NCBI GenBank assembly: GCA_013398955.1
Contig: VWPU01018713.1
Location: 109,966 to 173,965 of the forward strand
Source of the DNA: Callaeas wilsoni
Taxonomy: Eukaryota; Chordata; Aves; Passeriformes; Callaeidae
DNA length: 64,000 nucleotides
Direction of reading: 5' to 3'
Positions 45,201-56,965 of this stretch are shown here, in pieces. The position numbers were made by a program, and so were the translations under genes. Numbering within the stretch: position 1 is the first letter of the stretch; the number at the start of each line of letters is the position of its first letter. Below the pieces are notes generated by a model, which had not been told where the DNA came from, did no database searches, and saw only the letters and a program-made list of their open reading frames with translations.

Positions 45201-48200
45201 TTCTTCATCGCATCACTGATATTGCCCCTCATTAAATGACAGATATTTTAATCACTTTATCGCTAACATTTCGGTGGTGCTTTGGGTTTGTCTGGTGGGT
45301 GAACAAGTACTCCTCTATTCACTCCCTGATGTTTTTGTAAGGGTCTTATCATGCACTGATATATGTTGGAAACTTAACACAGCCTGGCTCATTTTAAACT
45401 GTATAGTGAAAATGCCATGGGTTCATTTCAGAGGCTACCAAACGGAAAGTACAGCTTTACAACAGATTTTATCTTACACTCTACCTTTTTTACCCCCTCT
45501 TGAAATTTTATTTTAATTTCTGGACTTAGTGTCCCTTTATTCATTTTAGAAGGTATGGTGTGTCTGTACCTCCCTCGTACTCAAAACTCACTTTCATGAA
45601 GATCCCAAACAATGTTTGCCATCTTACAATTTGTTTTCCTTTCTACCACCAAAATAATTTTTAAAAAAGTAAAGCCTGATGAAACAGCTTTGGATCTGTC
45701 TTGTCAATGGCAAAACTGTGAAATTCACGCCAGTGGTTTGTATAGTTTTGCAATTATTGGAAAATAAAATGGTCAAAAACACGGGAAAGCAGGCTCACAT
45801 GTGGAAAGACTAATTTCTAGATGTACTGAAGTGTTTGATTACACAGAGTTGCAGATATGCTACTCCATATAATACTGGCAGGTGACATAAGATTTGTGTT
45901 TGTTGTTGTGAATGGGACCCTTTGCCTCAGGTGTACAAGACTTCCAGCCTTTTCTCCTAAAAATGGAGTGGAGGACCTTAAAACACCTTTCAGGATATTC
46001 ACTCTCAAGCTTTTCACGTCTTATGTGAGCCCTCACTGGGAACTGATGTTCCAAATTCAATCAAAAAGTCCTCCTCAGAGGACTCCAAGCACCTATGCAG
46101 AAGCCTTTGTGTCTCCAATAATTATACAGAAAGACCAGGCATTTAAACTAGACTCTGAGAATTAGACTTCCTGGAAATCCCTATCTCCTAGATAAATATT
46201 ACAAAAGAAACAGATTTCTACTCCCCCTACATGCTGCAGCTGCAAAATTTGTTAATTTGCCTTCTTCCATTTGTGAGGCTGGACTCTTTCTGCTTTACAC
46301 ACATTCCTCTGCCACATCAAGAGAAAAAGACATTAGAAGCACTGTTCTGTAATGATTTCCTGTGAAAGATATTTTAATTGGGTTTAATTGTCATAGTATA
46401 TTTGCTGTGTCCCCAATCTGAAATGGGGGGCTTAGCCCCTCCCCCAGGTAGCTAGAGTTAATAAAATAAGCAATCCTTTTCTGCATCCTTATCTGCCATC
46501 TGGGCATTGCTAGGGTCAGTAATTCCCTATACCAGTGGAAGCACAGATGGATTTGGGGAATTAGAGCTTCACATAGATTGTGATGTAGATTCCCTCAAAA
46601 TAGGAGCTTTTGTTTTTAAACAAATTAAGTACCGCCTCCTCTGCTTGGTTACAAAGGCGCTTTTCCAATATCCAATCACATATCCATGTAATCCTTTTGT
46701 TATTGCAGCCTCAGTAACTACCTCACTGGGAGAAATTAAAGCAAACCTCTGTCTGGAAATGGTGGGCAGGGAGGCAGCTTCACCACCTCGCCGAGGCATC
46801 AGGCTGGAGCCCTTTTGTGCAGTATCTGACTTGACATACGACTCCCAAAAGGACACCACAGACACAATATTTGCACTACTTTTGCCTTTCTCCCATTATT
46901 TCTTCATCATTTGACCCTGTGTGAGCCTCCTTCCCTGAGTCTCTGGAAAGTGCTTGAACCTGGGAAGGGCTTTTGGAGCAAGATAACCAAGACGGAAAAT
47001 TAATCCTTCACCAATCGTTCACCTGGCAGCTGTTTGCTATCACTTCTGCTTGGACATCAAACTACTTTGAGTGGGCTTTTCCTTCATGTCTCTTCACCAC
47101 TGAGCTCCTGGGTCCAGGAGGATGCCAGTGGGCACGTCGTGTTTTTTAAGGAGCTAATTTCAGCCAGTGTGGGATGTTTGCATGGTTTCCAGAAAACACA
47201 TGGAACTGAAAATTAGCCATATTTTTCGTGATGATTTAGAGTTGTTATTAAATTCTACTTCCATTTCTAATGAGTGCTGAAAAAAATTAGCCTCTTTTTT
47301 TAAATTCTGAATTGTTATTTATGACATCCATGGAACAGAAAGTAAGCCCACTAGACCAGAAAAAACCTCATACTCTTCATTCAACTTACAAATTTAATAT
47401 CCAAAATGTATTAAAGTCATTAGAAAGCCCAGTAAACTGTTTTTACAGTAAGCTAAAAAAGGTTACAGTCCCCAAAGTTTGCCTTGTTTAAACTACATTC
47501 ATCACCAGTTTGGAGACAAACATGCATTTAGACACTTCGTCTGGCTGCAGAAGTATTTTCCAGCATCTATTATTTTCTGTCAGCTGACAGCACTGAATCT
47601 TCCAAGTATTGAATTTAATGCTGAAAGTAGCAACACTATTCCTGCTTTCCTTTTGCTGTCCCAGAGCACCCTCCAGGCTCCAGCCACGTTGCTAATCCTG
47701 GGCTGGGATTCCAGTTGGTATCGTGGGCAATGCTGGGGCCCCAGGGAAGGGAGGGTGGCCACCTCAGATGATTCCCTACACCCTTGCTTTTCTAAATAAC
47801 TTGGGGCTCCTGCCCCAGCTGGTTCCTCAGCTGGTATAAAAGTCACTTGAAGTTTGACCAGGCCACAATGAGGCAAGGACATGAGCAAAGAGGTCACCTG
47901 TGATGTCGTGGCCTTGAACTCTGCAGATACTCAGATCTGGGTGAACATTATTATGGTGATCTGATTGCAACTGATTAAGTTAAAGGCTGCAAATTATTTA
48001 ACCCTACTGTTTGATCTGTTCCTAGAAATCGTATTCAGTATTCTGGGAAGCAGGTTTTTTCTTTTTTATACTTTTCCATTACCTGCTGAGTGAGGAAAGG
48101 ATTACAGTAATGTCAAATTTCTCGCATTCTTTCTATTACAGAAGGCTGAGAAAGAAAACTCACATAGGTTTTTAAGAAAAAAATCCTGGAAAATACCTGT

Positions 48201-50530
48201 AAAGCAGAACTCTAAGCTTTGACCATTGGAGATGATAATTTTATGGGTCTTTTCCTATATTTAAAGAACTTCTGTAAAATTGAAAGCCCTTGAATGAGAA
48301 TGCAAGGCCAAATATTGAATTATCCTGATAGTCATCCACTTTAAGAGATGGGGAAGCATACCTAAACAGGCATTCCCAAAGAGGGATGCTCAAGGCAAAC
48401 TGGAAGTTCAAGGATGAATCCTCTCTGTACACATTTGTGCAACAACGGTGATTGAATCTTGCTCATGAGAGCGCTCTGCTGAGGCTGAGAGTTATTTTCA
48501 TTTGAAGAATAAGTCTGCTTTGTCCTTCCTTCCCCAGCATCAATAGCAGGCAGCAGCAGGAGACGAGGTGCTGGGCCCAGAGGACGGAAGGCTCTGAGAT
48601 CAAAAGAGAAATCCTCTTGGTCCACTGAACATTCAGTGCCTCTTTCTCAGGACCCCACCTGTTTGGGGACAGAAGAAATTTTGCCACCAGAGATGGGGAA
48701 ACATTTCTGGCTTTCAGGTTTCTCTACAGCACAAGAGTGGAAGAAAACCCTCCAGAGGATTCCAGTAGCCATCCAGTCACCCTCCCAGCGGGGTCTTTGC
48801 CTGCGGAGTCATGCTTTGTGCTGTGGACACTAACACACAGACAGACTGAAGTTTGTGGTCTTGACACACAGTACTTGACAGATGCATCACGGTGTGCTTT
48901 ACAAGTCTGTGCAAGGTGCTCTTTTCATCTCTCCTTGGCCTAAGGAGCAAATATTTGGGTATGAAAACTCATTGGCTCCCCAGCACTCCTCCAGTGACCT
49001 ATGTGCTGTGAGCAGAAACACCCCAGGCACTTACTCTTTATGAGCCTTCAAGCAATTTGAAAACATCACCTACACGGTTTTTCCAATCTTTGCAAAGAGT
49101 CTGAACCCAAAAAAGAGGTGAGGGGATCGTTACTGAAAAATAGAACAGGCGGTGCTTTATGTAACCGCACGGTATACGGTACCTCTGCTCTTCAGCTGCA
49201 CGGTAATTGCTGACTGTTCAAGCTCATGGAAAATGTTTAAAGCCAAGCTCCATGAACATCTTGTGTTTTTTAAAAGGCATACATGCAGCACTTTCATTTT
49301 CTCTATAGCAATATGGCTGTTTCAGCATGATCTCCTCTGCTCCAGTTGCAACCCCAGTGGAGAAGCGCTGCATATTTAAAAACAGTCTTAAATGTGGAAG
49401 GCTGGCACACGAGCATATTCACACGGAATCCTTTTCAAACACTGAAATAAGATGCCCTTTGCACTTACTTGTGTGTAAGGAGTTTTGATTTTCAGGGATT
49501 TGGGTGCAGCAAATATATTAATCAACTCAGCCATTTGATTTGGCTCCTCACATGATCATCAAGTGTGCTTTCTCTATGAATAATGAGAGAAAATAACTTT
49601 TAAACTGAGCAGTGTATCTAGTATAGACCTCAGAAAATTAAGTCTGTTTTCCCAGTCTTAACACGCAATGAATTTCCCTTTTCTCTTTGGAAATCCTTTA
49701 ATTATTTGTCTTTTTTCCCCATAAATTAGCACTTGGTAACTTGATTTGAAAACTCCTAATGGCCTCTCCTTTTTCACAAAGATGTCCATGAAATTACAGG
49801 AGTTATTTCTACCCTCTCGGTGCCCTCAGGTGATTTCTGTTTGATTCCTGTGTGCAGTTTCAGCTGCAAGCTCTGGTGTGTAAAATATCCACTCTTTCAG
49901 TCAGAGCAGAGGGAAACAGTGCAAGTAGAAATGATGTTTGAGGACTGTATGATTGTCTCTACTACCTAAGCAGCAAAGAGAAACAAGGACTGCAATATTT
50001 TTATGCCCACGAATTATTCAAATGCTCCAATACTTTGTTTCAGAATAGATTTACTACATGCTGATGCAGTCTAATAATGACAGTGAACTGGAAAAAGAAG
50101 GCATCTTAATCATATACCTTGTTTCAGCTTAAAAAACTACTTGATTTAAAATGAAAAACCTACAGAGGCCCATGATTTCCTAAACAGTGTTTAATTTTAT
50201 ATTTACATGGATATGATTTAACAGATTTTAACCAGGAATTGCAGCAATTACAAATGCAGAGACGCAATTCAGTTACCTACTCTATGCCCACAAACACTCT
50301 TTGTCTGTTAAAAACATTTAATTTTCGATATAAGTGTACAGACAGGATGGTGTTTGGAAGGTGAGCTGATGATTTTTTCAGGTTTTTTTACCCAGCTGAC
50401 ATGGGTGACATTTCAAGATGATACAGATGGCCTCTTCAGTGAACTGCAGGAAGTTTTTTTCAGGTTGGGTTTCGGATACTGCAAGAAATGCTGGTCTCGA
50501 GCCATTCTCTTTATTTGACATGGCTGAAGA
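42246..50530. other. Long non-coding stretch
   Basis: No supported gene or named transposon. T21 at 44870-44890 is listed separately. AATAAA followed by AAGCAATCC near 46461 has a vaguely LTR-like look but no termini. A small CpG cluster of about seven CpG lies at 49075-49205. Frames up to 135 codons (46507-46914) overlap opposing frames and show no domain. Confidence 0.5.
44870..44890 (-). repeat. Poly(T) run, T21
   Basis: Twenty-one T followed by GCGGGGGG. Read on the minus strand it would be an A-tail. The sequence to its right (the possible retroposed body) is not recognised. Confidence 0.85.
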
Positions 50531-50632
50531 CCGTGCAGAAAGGTCAAGTAACTTGCCCTAAGTGACAGAGTGACTGAGTGGCTCCTAGACCTCTGCTCCC
50601 AGCTCCCAGACCTCCCATGCTCCTCAGCCACG
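50531..50632 (-). repeat. MIR-type SINE remnant
   Basis: The plus strand contains 'aaaggtcaagtaacttgccc', then 'aagtgacagagtgactgagt' and 'ggctcctagacctctgctcc', ending near 'catgctcctcagcca'. This follows the reverse MIR consensus 'gaggttaagtaacttgccc...agtaagtggcagagc...'. It is an old fragment covering the conserved MIR core. Confidence 0.65.
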
Positions 50633-53600
50633 TCACACAGAAATTCAGCAGCCTGTGCCTAAAGCATTACTGCCTCAAGTCATGTCTTGCCGAAACTGTG
50701 TCTGGAGGGGGAAGTCGATATCTAAAGGTGTAGAAAAGCATGACTTTTGCCCTCATCAACAGCCTGCAAATGCCTGTTTCCCCCTCCTTTCCCCCTGTCC
50801 CATCAGTGCGTCTCCCCTCTCTGGCAGCCCGCCTCTGCATCAGCGCCTTTCCAAAGAGGGCAGATCGCAAAACACACTCGTGCTGAGGGGCTTATTTCTT
50901 CTCAGTCATAACCTCCTGACTCATTTAATAGACTAAGTATCTGGGATGGAGCCCAAAACTTTGTAGCTGGATTCTGTTTTCTGTCCCTGAGGGCAATTCA
51001 GTCCTCCAAGCAGTGCGAGCTCGAGACCCCTCTGGTGTTGCCTGCTTGATCCAGGTGAGGACACCGAAAAAGAAAGAAAAAACCCAGCCTGTCGAAGCTC
51101 TTATGTTCCCAGAAAAATATTGTTGCTTTGTTTTAAAAAATGCTCTTAAAAAGACCTGCACATATAAAATAAAGCAGTCAGCCATCCAGCCCCAGACTTG
51201 AAGTGTGTTATACGGACAGGTTGGCCACAGGGCTCCCATTGACTTTAATGAGAGTTTTGATACAAGATCTATTTGCAGGGTATTGGTAATCTGTACATTC
51301 ACTGCCACTAGACAAAGTTATAGAGAAGTAAAATGGCTTGGGGGGTACAAGCCAATGGAAAAACTCTGTGATGTCATGACGGCACGGCTCAGATCTTATT
51401 TTACTCTTGAGTGTCTGAGTGGATTGGTGATGCCATGATTCCAGAGCTCTGGCATGAGGCTTTACGTGCTGTCTTATTTCCACATATCTGAAGAGACTGA
51501 AGTTTCCCCTGCAGTATATCACAAGTCTTTGTAAATACGAGGATGCAAGAGAAAAAATTCCATTTTCTTTCTGAAGATAAAATGCTGTACTACTTTTTAA
51601 ATTAAAGCTTTCTTTGAGGGAGTTTTAACTTTTACTACTGGTTTGCCACATATAGATAGAGGCTGTTATTTTTCTAACCCCTCTGAATATTTAGCATTCC
51701 ACCAGAGGTATTTTTTTTATTGGCTTGTGCCATAAATCTCAGTGTCATGGGTCTTTTGTGCATACTAAAAAGTTAAAGAGGTTCACCAACTCAGCAAAAC
51801 CACGCATAAATGCAAAGCTACAAAACCAGATTGTTTCTGAGATTTTAGGAAGAAAAAAAAATGCCCAGAATTATGGCTTGACGGGATAAATCTGCAAGGA
51901 AACAACTGCATTAGCAGTAGATATTTATAAGTGATTAGGTATGCTTGTTAGAATGATCCTTTGGAAGCCAAGCATATTGCAGTACATCTCTTTTTCTCTC
52001 AAAGGATTTATATCTTAATTTTGGACCTGACACTTTGGTGTGTGAGTGGATCAGCTGAAAGAGCAGAACACTTTACTCCACTGTACTTCCTAGTGCCCTC
52101 ATTGCCTCTGATTTTGGAGACACTACGGAAGCAGTAAGTTTTTCTATCGGTGCTGTTAAAAGAGAGGGAAATCAGTGAGTGAACTGAATTTAGAAAGCAG
52201 TCTGTCCCCTACAGAGGATTATGAAGAGGTTGCTGTACAAGAAAGGCAGGCAGCTATACCATATCAGTCTATACTGCACAAGAGACAACAGAGGTAGCTG
52301 AAATTTGATAGTGTGCGAAAAAAGAGCTGGTAGATTTATTCAAAATGTGGAGCAAAGTGGCTACGCAAAAGTAGGGAGAATAATTTTAACAGATGGTTCT
52401 TCAGGAAGGCTCAGAAAAGAGACGGTCACAGATATCAGAGTGGGCGATGCCCAGGAGATAAATAGATTAAATGGAAAGGGAATAAGGATTTTGCTGCTCT
52501 GTAGAAAAAGCAATGGCAAAATGTACTATGTCATGCAGGAGGGGTGAACAAAAAAAGGCAGATGTCAAATGGGATCAGCTGGGAAGAGTGTAGTCCCTTC
52601 TAAACTCTTGGGAGACAATATAAAAAAGTATATAGTTTATATGGCTGTGCCTAAACAACTGATATAAGGAGCAGACTTCTCCAAGATTCTGTTCACTGAT
52701 TAACTGGACAGGAGACCTGGCCAAAATGTGCTGTACCGAGGCTCCTTTTTGGCCAGTATTTCTGCACTTAGTTCCATGGAAACTATGGAACAGACAGGTA
52801 GGAGGGAAAGGCCTCAAGTGCACATCCAGATCCCATCCCAGCGTAGATCTGGGATGTGTCCAGGACCTGTGCTTGGACCCAGAAGCCGGGAAGCACTGCC
52901 AAATCCCACAGTATTCACATCGTCTTAGCAGAGCGCAGGAGGATCCTGAAACCATCAGTGTGATGCAGCTGTGAAAGAGGCAAAGTGTTCTCCTGGGATG
53001 GAGCAGGGGAGGGATTTCCAGCAGAGATAAGGAAGCATTAATGCCTTAGAAGGCCCTTGTCTGGCACAGCGCACTTCGTGTCCTCCACGCTGGAGGAAAC
53101 CCGACTTGTGCAGGAAGATGTAGAGTCAAGAGCTGCCTGGATAAAGGAGAGACTAACACTGAAGAAATCAGTGAAAGACAGAGCTGCGTGGTTTAGTTTC
53201 CCCGTAAAGGAGAAATAATCACTATATTTTGACACTTGCAGCCATAAATGCCGGCTAATTCCCATCCACTTACTCCTCAGAGCTTTCCAGCCTCTCCTGC
53301 TTCGCCCATCTGGAGGGTGACAGCGTCACTGCCAGTGACAGCTGTGGCTTGCTGCTGCTCTCTCCTCCATGCCATAGCTGCTGTTAAGGTGGAGGAGAAC
53401 TTTAAGTTTTCCCCAGGTGGAAGCACGGCTGTTTGTCCAAAATAGCTGTGTTGTTCAGGCCCATATTACTTGCTCTCTCCATAAATTTAGCTACTTGACC
53501 GTGGTTTTGGTTTTAATTTTTTTTCTGGCACATGGCATTTGGTCCCACAACACACCCAGTGGCTTAGGCCAAGAATGACACTTAATTTTCAAGCAGCCTT

Positions 53601-56600
53601 ATTGATGGTAGTATAGCTAATATAAATTATACTGAAATATTTAAAATTGCAGCAAGTTCATTTCATTGCCCAAAAATAGTATATGAAGGACTTTGTATTT
53701 TCTTTTAATCATTTTCATTCAATAGATAAACACTTTGCAAGCAATTATTTCTAATGCAAAGCCAAGTCAGGTATTAGATAGCAGAGGTTATTAAATATTT
53801 CGGTTTGGGAACACTGAGAAATGCTATGTTTTCACTCAAAAAAAGAGGTAAACCAGCCAAAACCACCCCTCTCTAATGAGCCTGACAAGAGGTAGACACT
53901 TTTTAGGAGGAGGCACATCTGGGGCAAGATTATCGCTTTGGGCCCCCAGCCCAGACTCACTCGGGGGTCGCCAAATTTGCCCATCTGTGCACATGCTCTG
54001 TGAAGCATTTGCCTTGCACAGAGAGTCTTCAGCACAGAAACCACCATCCAAATTCCACTTAAATCCTCAAAGCACCGCCCAAAAACAGACTTAAGTGACA
54101 CAGATCCACGTGCAAACCCTTTGTGGAGGAGTAAACTGGGTCACTTTTCATGCATTGACACCTGCGTGCACAGCTGATAGATTCTCGCACCTGGCTAAAC
54201 AGATGATTGGATTTGCACCTGGAAAATCCATTTTAGAAATGATTTCTGCGTGTATAAACTGTATGATGTTACAGCCTCTATAGGAGTTTATGTTTGGAAA
54301 AGACCATATGCAGGGCTGGTAATTTGAGGTAAGAGTTGCCTCTCAATGCAGAGAACTAAAGAGAAAAAAATGGGGATAAGAAGCAGAATTCTAACCCTGT
54401 GCTCCTCAACTGTTTTTAAAAAAAATCTGGAAGCAAGTTGTCCCTCCTTAATTCCATCAATACTTGAAAACCACTTAAGGCTACAGCCTAGCACAGGAAT
54501 GTATTAACCTCTCTGTCTTTTCCAGGCTTTGCCAAACTTTTTAAAGGCTTTGCACCCTACAGTTTTGTATCTCAGATTTCTCAGTCTGTGTGGAGCAGAC
54601 AAAATTACAAGCACTCTGGTCCCTTGCATCCTTCCTCTGACTGAGCAGCCCCAATTCCTCCCCCCAGATCAATGACTAAAAGTCAAATGGAGGGCTAGAC
54701 AGAGATCCTGAAGCCTGCCATCCCCGCTGCTGCTGGAAGCAGAGAGCTGTGATGGGATACACAGGCGCATCCCCAAAGTGGCTGAGCTGCTGGAATGGAA
54801 AATTAATCTCACAAACACCAATCCCAAAGATTTTAACCTAATAATCATCAGCCATGTGCTGTGCCCATGGGCCATGGGTGAGGAACCATGCCTACTCCAA
54901 ACTTAAACAGATCAGAGCAGACAGAACATCCTCTTACTTTGGAGCCATCCTTTTCCTCGCCTTCAGCATAGAATTGAATTTATATTTTCATCTGTCAACA
55001 ATAAGGTGCAGGTAATGCAAGATGCCTCCAGGATTCGCATTGAATAACTTTGATCTTGAAAACATCATCCAAAACATGCTGCTGGCAGCAATGCCTGGAA
55101 ATAGCCCATACGGGAGGTCCAAGTAAAGCTGGTGACATGCCAGAAGAAGGAATCTGTGTGTTTGTCCCATCGCTGTTGCTATAAGAACAGTAGGAATTAA
55201 ATGGAGATGACACAGAGCAGTCAAAGGCTTTGGCAGACAAGAAGCAGCGGGATTGCCTGGAAAGGAAGCGAGAAGCGCCTCCAAGAATAATTGGTAAGTG
55301 AGACTATGCCACACTGGAGAGCCGTCACCATCCAGAACCTTGCTCAGCAAGCTAGGAAATGCCTGGGTGCAAGCATCAATTTGGAAATGCCGATGGAATT
55401 TTGCTCAAGGAAGACAAAATAGGACTGACCCGTTAGGTGTGAGAATTGGCAGCCCAGCTGCATGGAAAATGTGGAGCTGGTGGAGGCCGCGGATGAAACA
55501 GAAGTTTCGCCGCTGCGCCAATCAATCATTTAACACCTTTGTCAGTTTGTGCTGCCCACGTAACTTTGGTGGGATATTAAAGCACAAGGGCTAAATATAC
55601 ATTTACAGGAAAATGTGATGCCACGTTCAGCGATGTCTTGCTCAGATCTGAATAGGTCCCTCATTTCTAAGCTCTTCCATCCAGTTACTTCCCAAAATAA
55701 CTGTGATCGTAACAAAGGGTGAAAGAGCAGAGAAGCAGGAAGAAATGAAAGAACACAGAAGAATAAAAAGAAATATCCTTTGTCATTTGTTGCTTGCAAC
55801 CACAGGAAAAAGGACACAGCTCCTTTATCTATCTGTGAGCCTCATGCCCAGATTTTTAGAGGAAGCAGGAAGTACAGTGAAAGACTGTAAGAAAGAGATG
55901 GAAAGGAGTTTGATTCCCTTTATTTCCCTACGTGAAATGGTTGTACAGATCTGTGGGTTGAGGGAAAACAGGGAAAACTAAAGATCCACCATATCCAGGC
56001 CTGATAAAAAACCAAAATATGTATTACTCTGAAAAGTGACTGCAAATGAAGTGCCTTGGGAGTAAGCATTACACTCAAAACTTTTCCTATCTGTCGTTCA
56101 TTACTGTGTCAAAATTGCCGATTTCTGGAGCAGTACTTCCTGTCAGTCCTGAGATACATCCAGAAATTTCAAAGTAAAGCTGAGTTTCTCTAGTGAGTGC
56201 AGCAGTCTAAATTAAGTCTCCAGTGGATTTGCAGAAGAATAGCTTACTCCACATCTAAAAGTGGCTGTATTGGTATTCAAAAAAATTAGAATCATCTCCT
56301 CCGCTTTTCAGCAAAACCTGCAAGGCTGTAGGGGAATAAAGGTCACACCTCCCTCCTCCAAAAGCCAGATTCTGAACAAAACCCAGGAAGAAATCTGCTG
56401 ACAAAAATCTCAAAAAAGCGCAGGATGTTTACATTTATAACTAAGTTTGTGTCTGAAAACAGTAGTTACACTTCCACTGAGGTGCACTCCCCATTCCCTG
56501 CCCCACGGACACCCCTCTTCCACACAAGATCTGCCCCACATCTGCATCAGCTCAGACCTTGACCCCTCTCTGGGGCAGGAAAGATCATCACATCTTGCCC

Positions 56601-56650
56601 AAGCAGCCCATCAAGCCTGAGTCCTCTGCAACTTCATGACACTCAGAAGG
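50633..56650. other. Non-coding stretch
   Basis: No supported gene. A donor-like CCAGGTGAGG occurs near 51053 and TTGGTAAGTGAG near 55291, both without a matching coding exon. CpG is modestly raised at 55240-55530 (about eleven CpG in 300 bp). The frame at 52305-52547 reads like a protein in composition but has no recognised domain. Confidence 0.5.
51228..51285. repeat. Probable ancient amniote repeat fragment
   Basis: 'ggctcccattgactttaatg' followed by AGAGTTTTGATACAAG resembles the 'cccattgacttcaatgggagttttgcctgagta' phrase recalled from old amniote repeats. Related in core motif to 23690-23775. The family is not assigned. Confidence 0.4.
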
Positions 56651-56928
56651 ATTTTATAACTCTACAGTTTCAGGGTTTGCTTTATCGAAGGAGGGGAACA
56701 TCACTGGCTTTGCTGATGACACCAGGCAGGAGGCTGGCAACATTTTTTCTCCTACCTGTTTTTTTACCCTTCCCCCAGCACCTGAGTGGGTTTTGGCATC
56801 AGATCATCAAACTGCATCATCAGCTTATTACACTTGACCCCTTGATTTTTAAAAGTCCACAAATATGGAGGGCTGCTGAAGTTTTTCCAGCTTAGCATCT
56901 GTGCCCATCAGCTCCTGTGTTTCTTTGT
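56651..56928 (+). other. Candidate 3' terminal exon region
   Basis: An acceptor-like TACAGTTTCAG (ending near 56671) is followed by about 260 bp leading to a strong polyadenylation site. The 72-codon frame inside (56677-56895) has no recognised domain. If real, this is more likely the end of a non-coding transcript than a protein gene. Confidence 0.2.
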
Positions 56929-56965
56929 AATAAAGTTATTAAAACTGTGTGTTTTGGTTGTGTGG
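56929..56965 (+). promoter_or_regulatory. Polyadenylation signal with GU-rich downstream element
   Basis: AATAAA at 56929-56934 is followed within 15-30 bp by TGTGTGTTTTGGTTGTGTGG, the expected arrangement of signal, cleavage zone and GU-rich element. It is the clearest polyadenylation site I noticed. No convincing upstream gene accompanies it. Confidence 0.4.

Noticed and set aside
46411..46520. Possible second LTR fragment around an AATAAA followed by AAGCAATCC
   Set aside because: No TG...CA termini, no target duplication and no promoter order could be found.
46507..46914. 135-codon plus-strand frame
   Set aside because: No domain recognised, and a 98-codon frame runs antisense over the same bases. 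It looks like chance openness.
52305..52547. 80-codon frame with protein-like composition
   Set aside because: I considered a pseudogene fragment but recognised no family. It is short and isolated.
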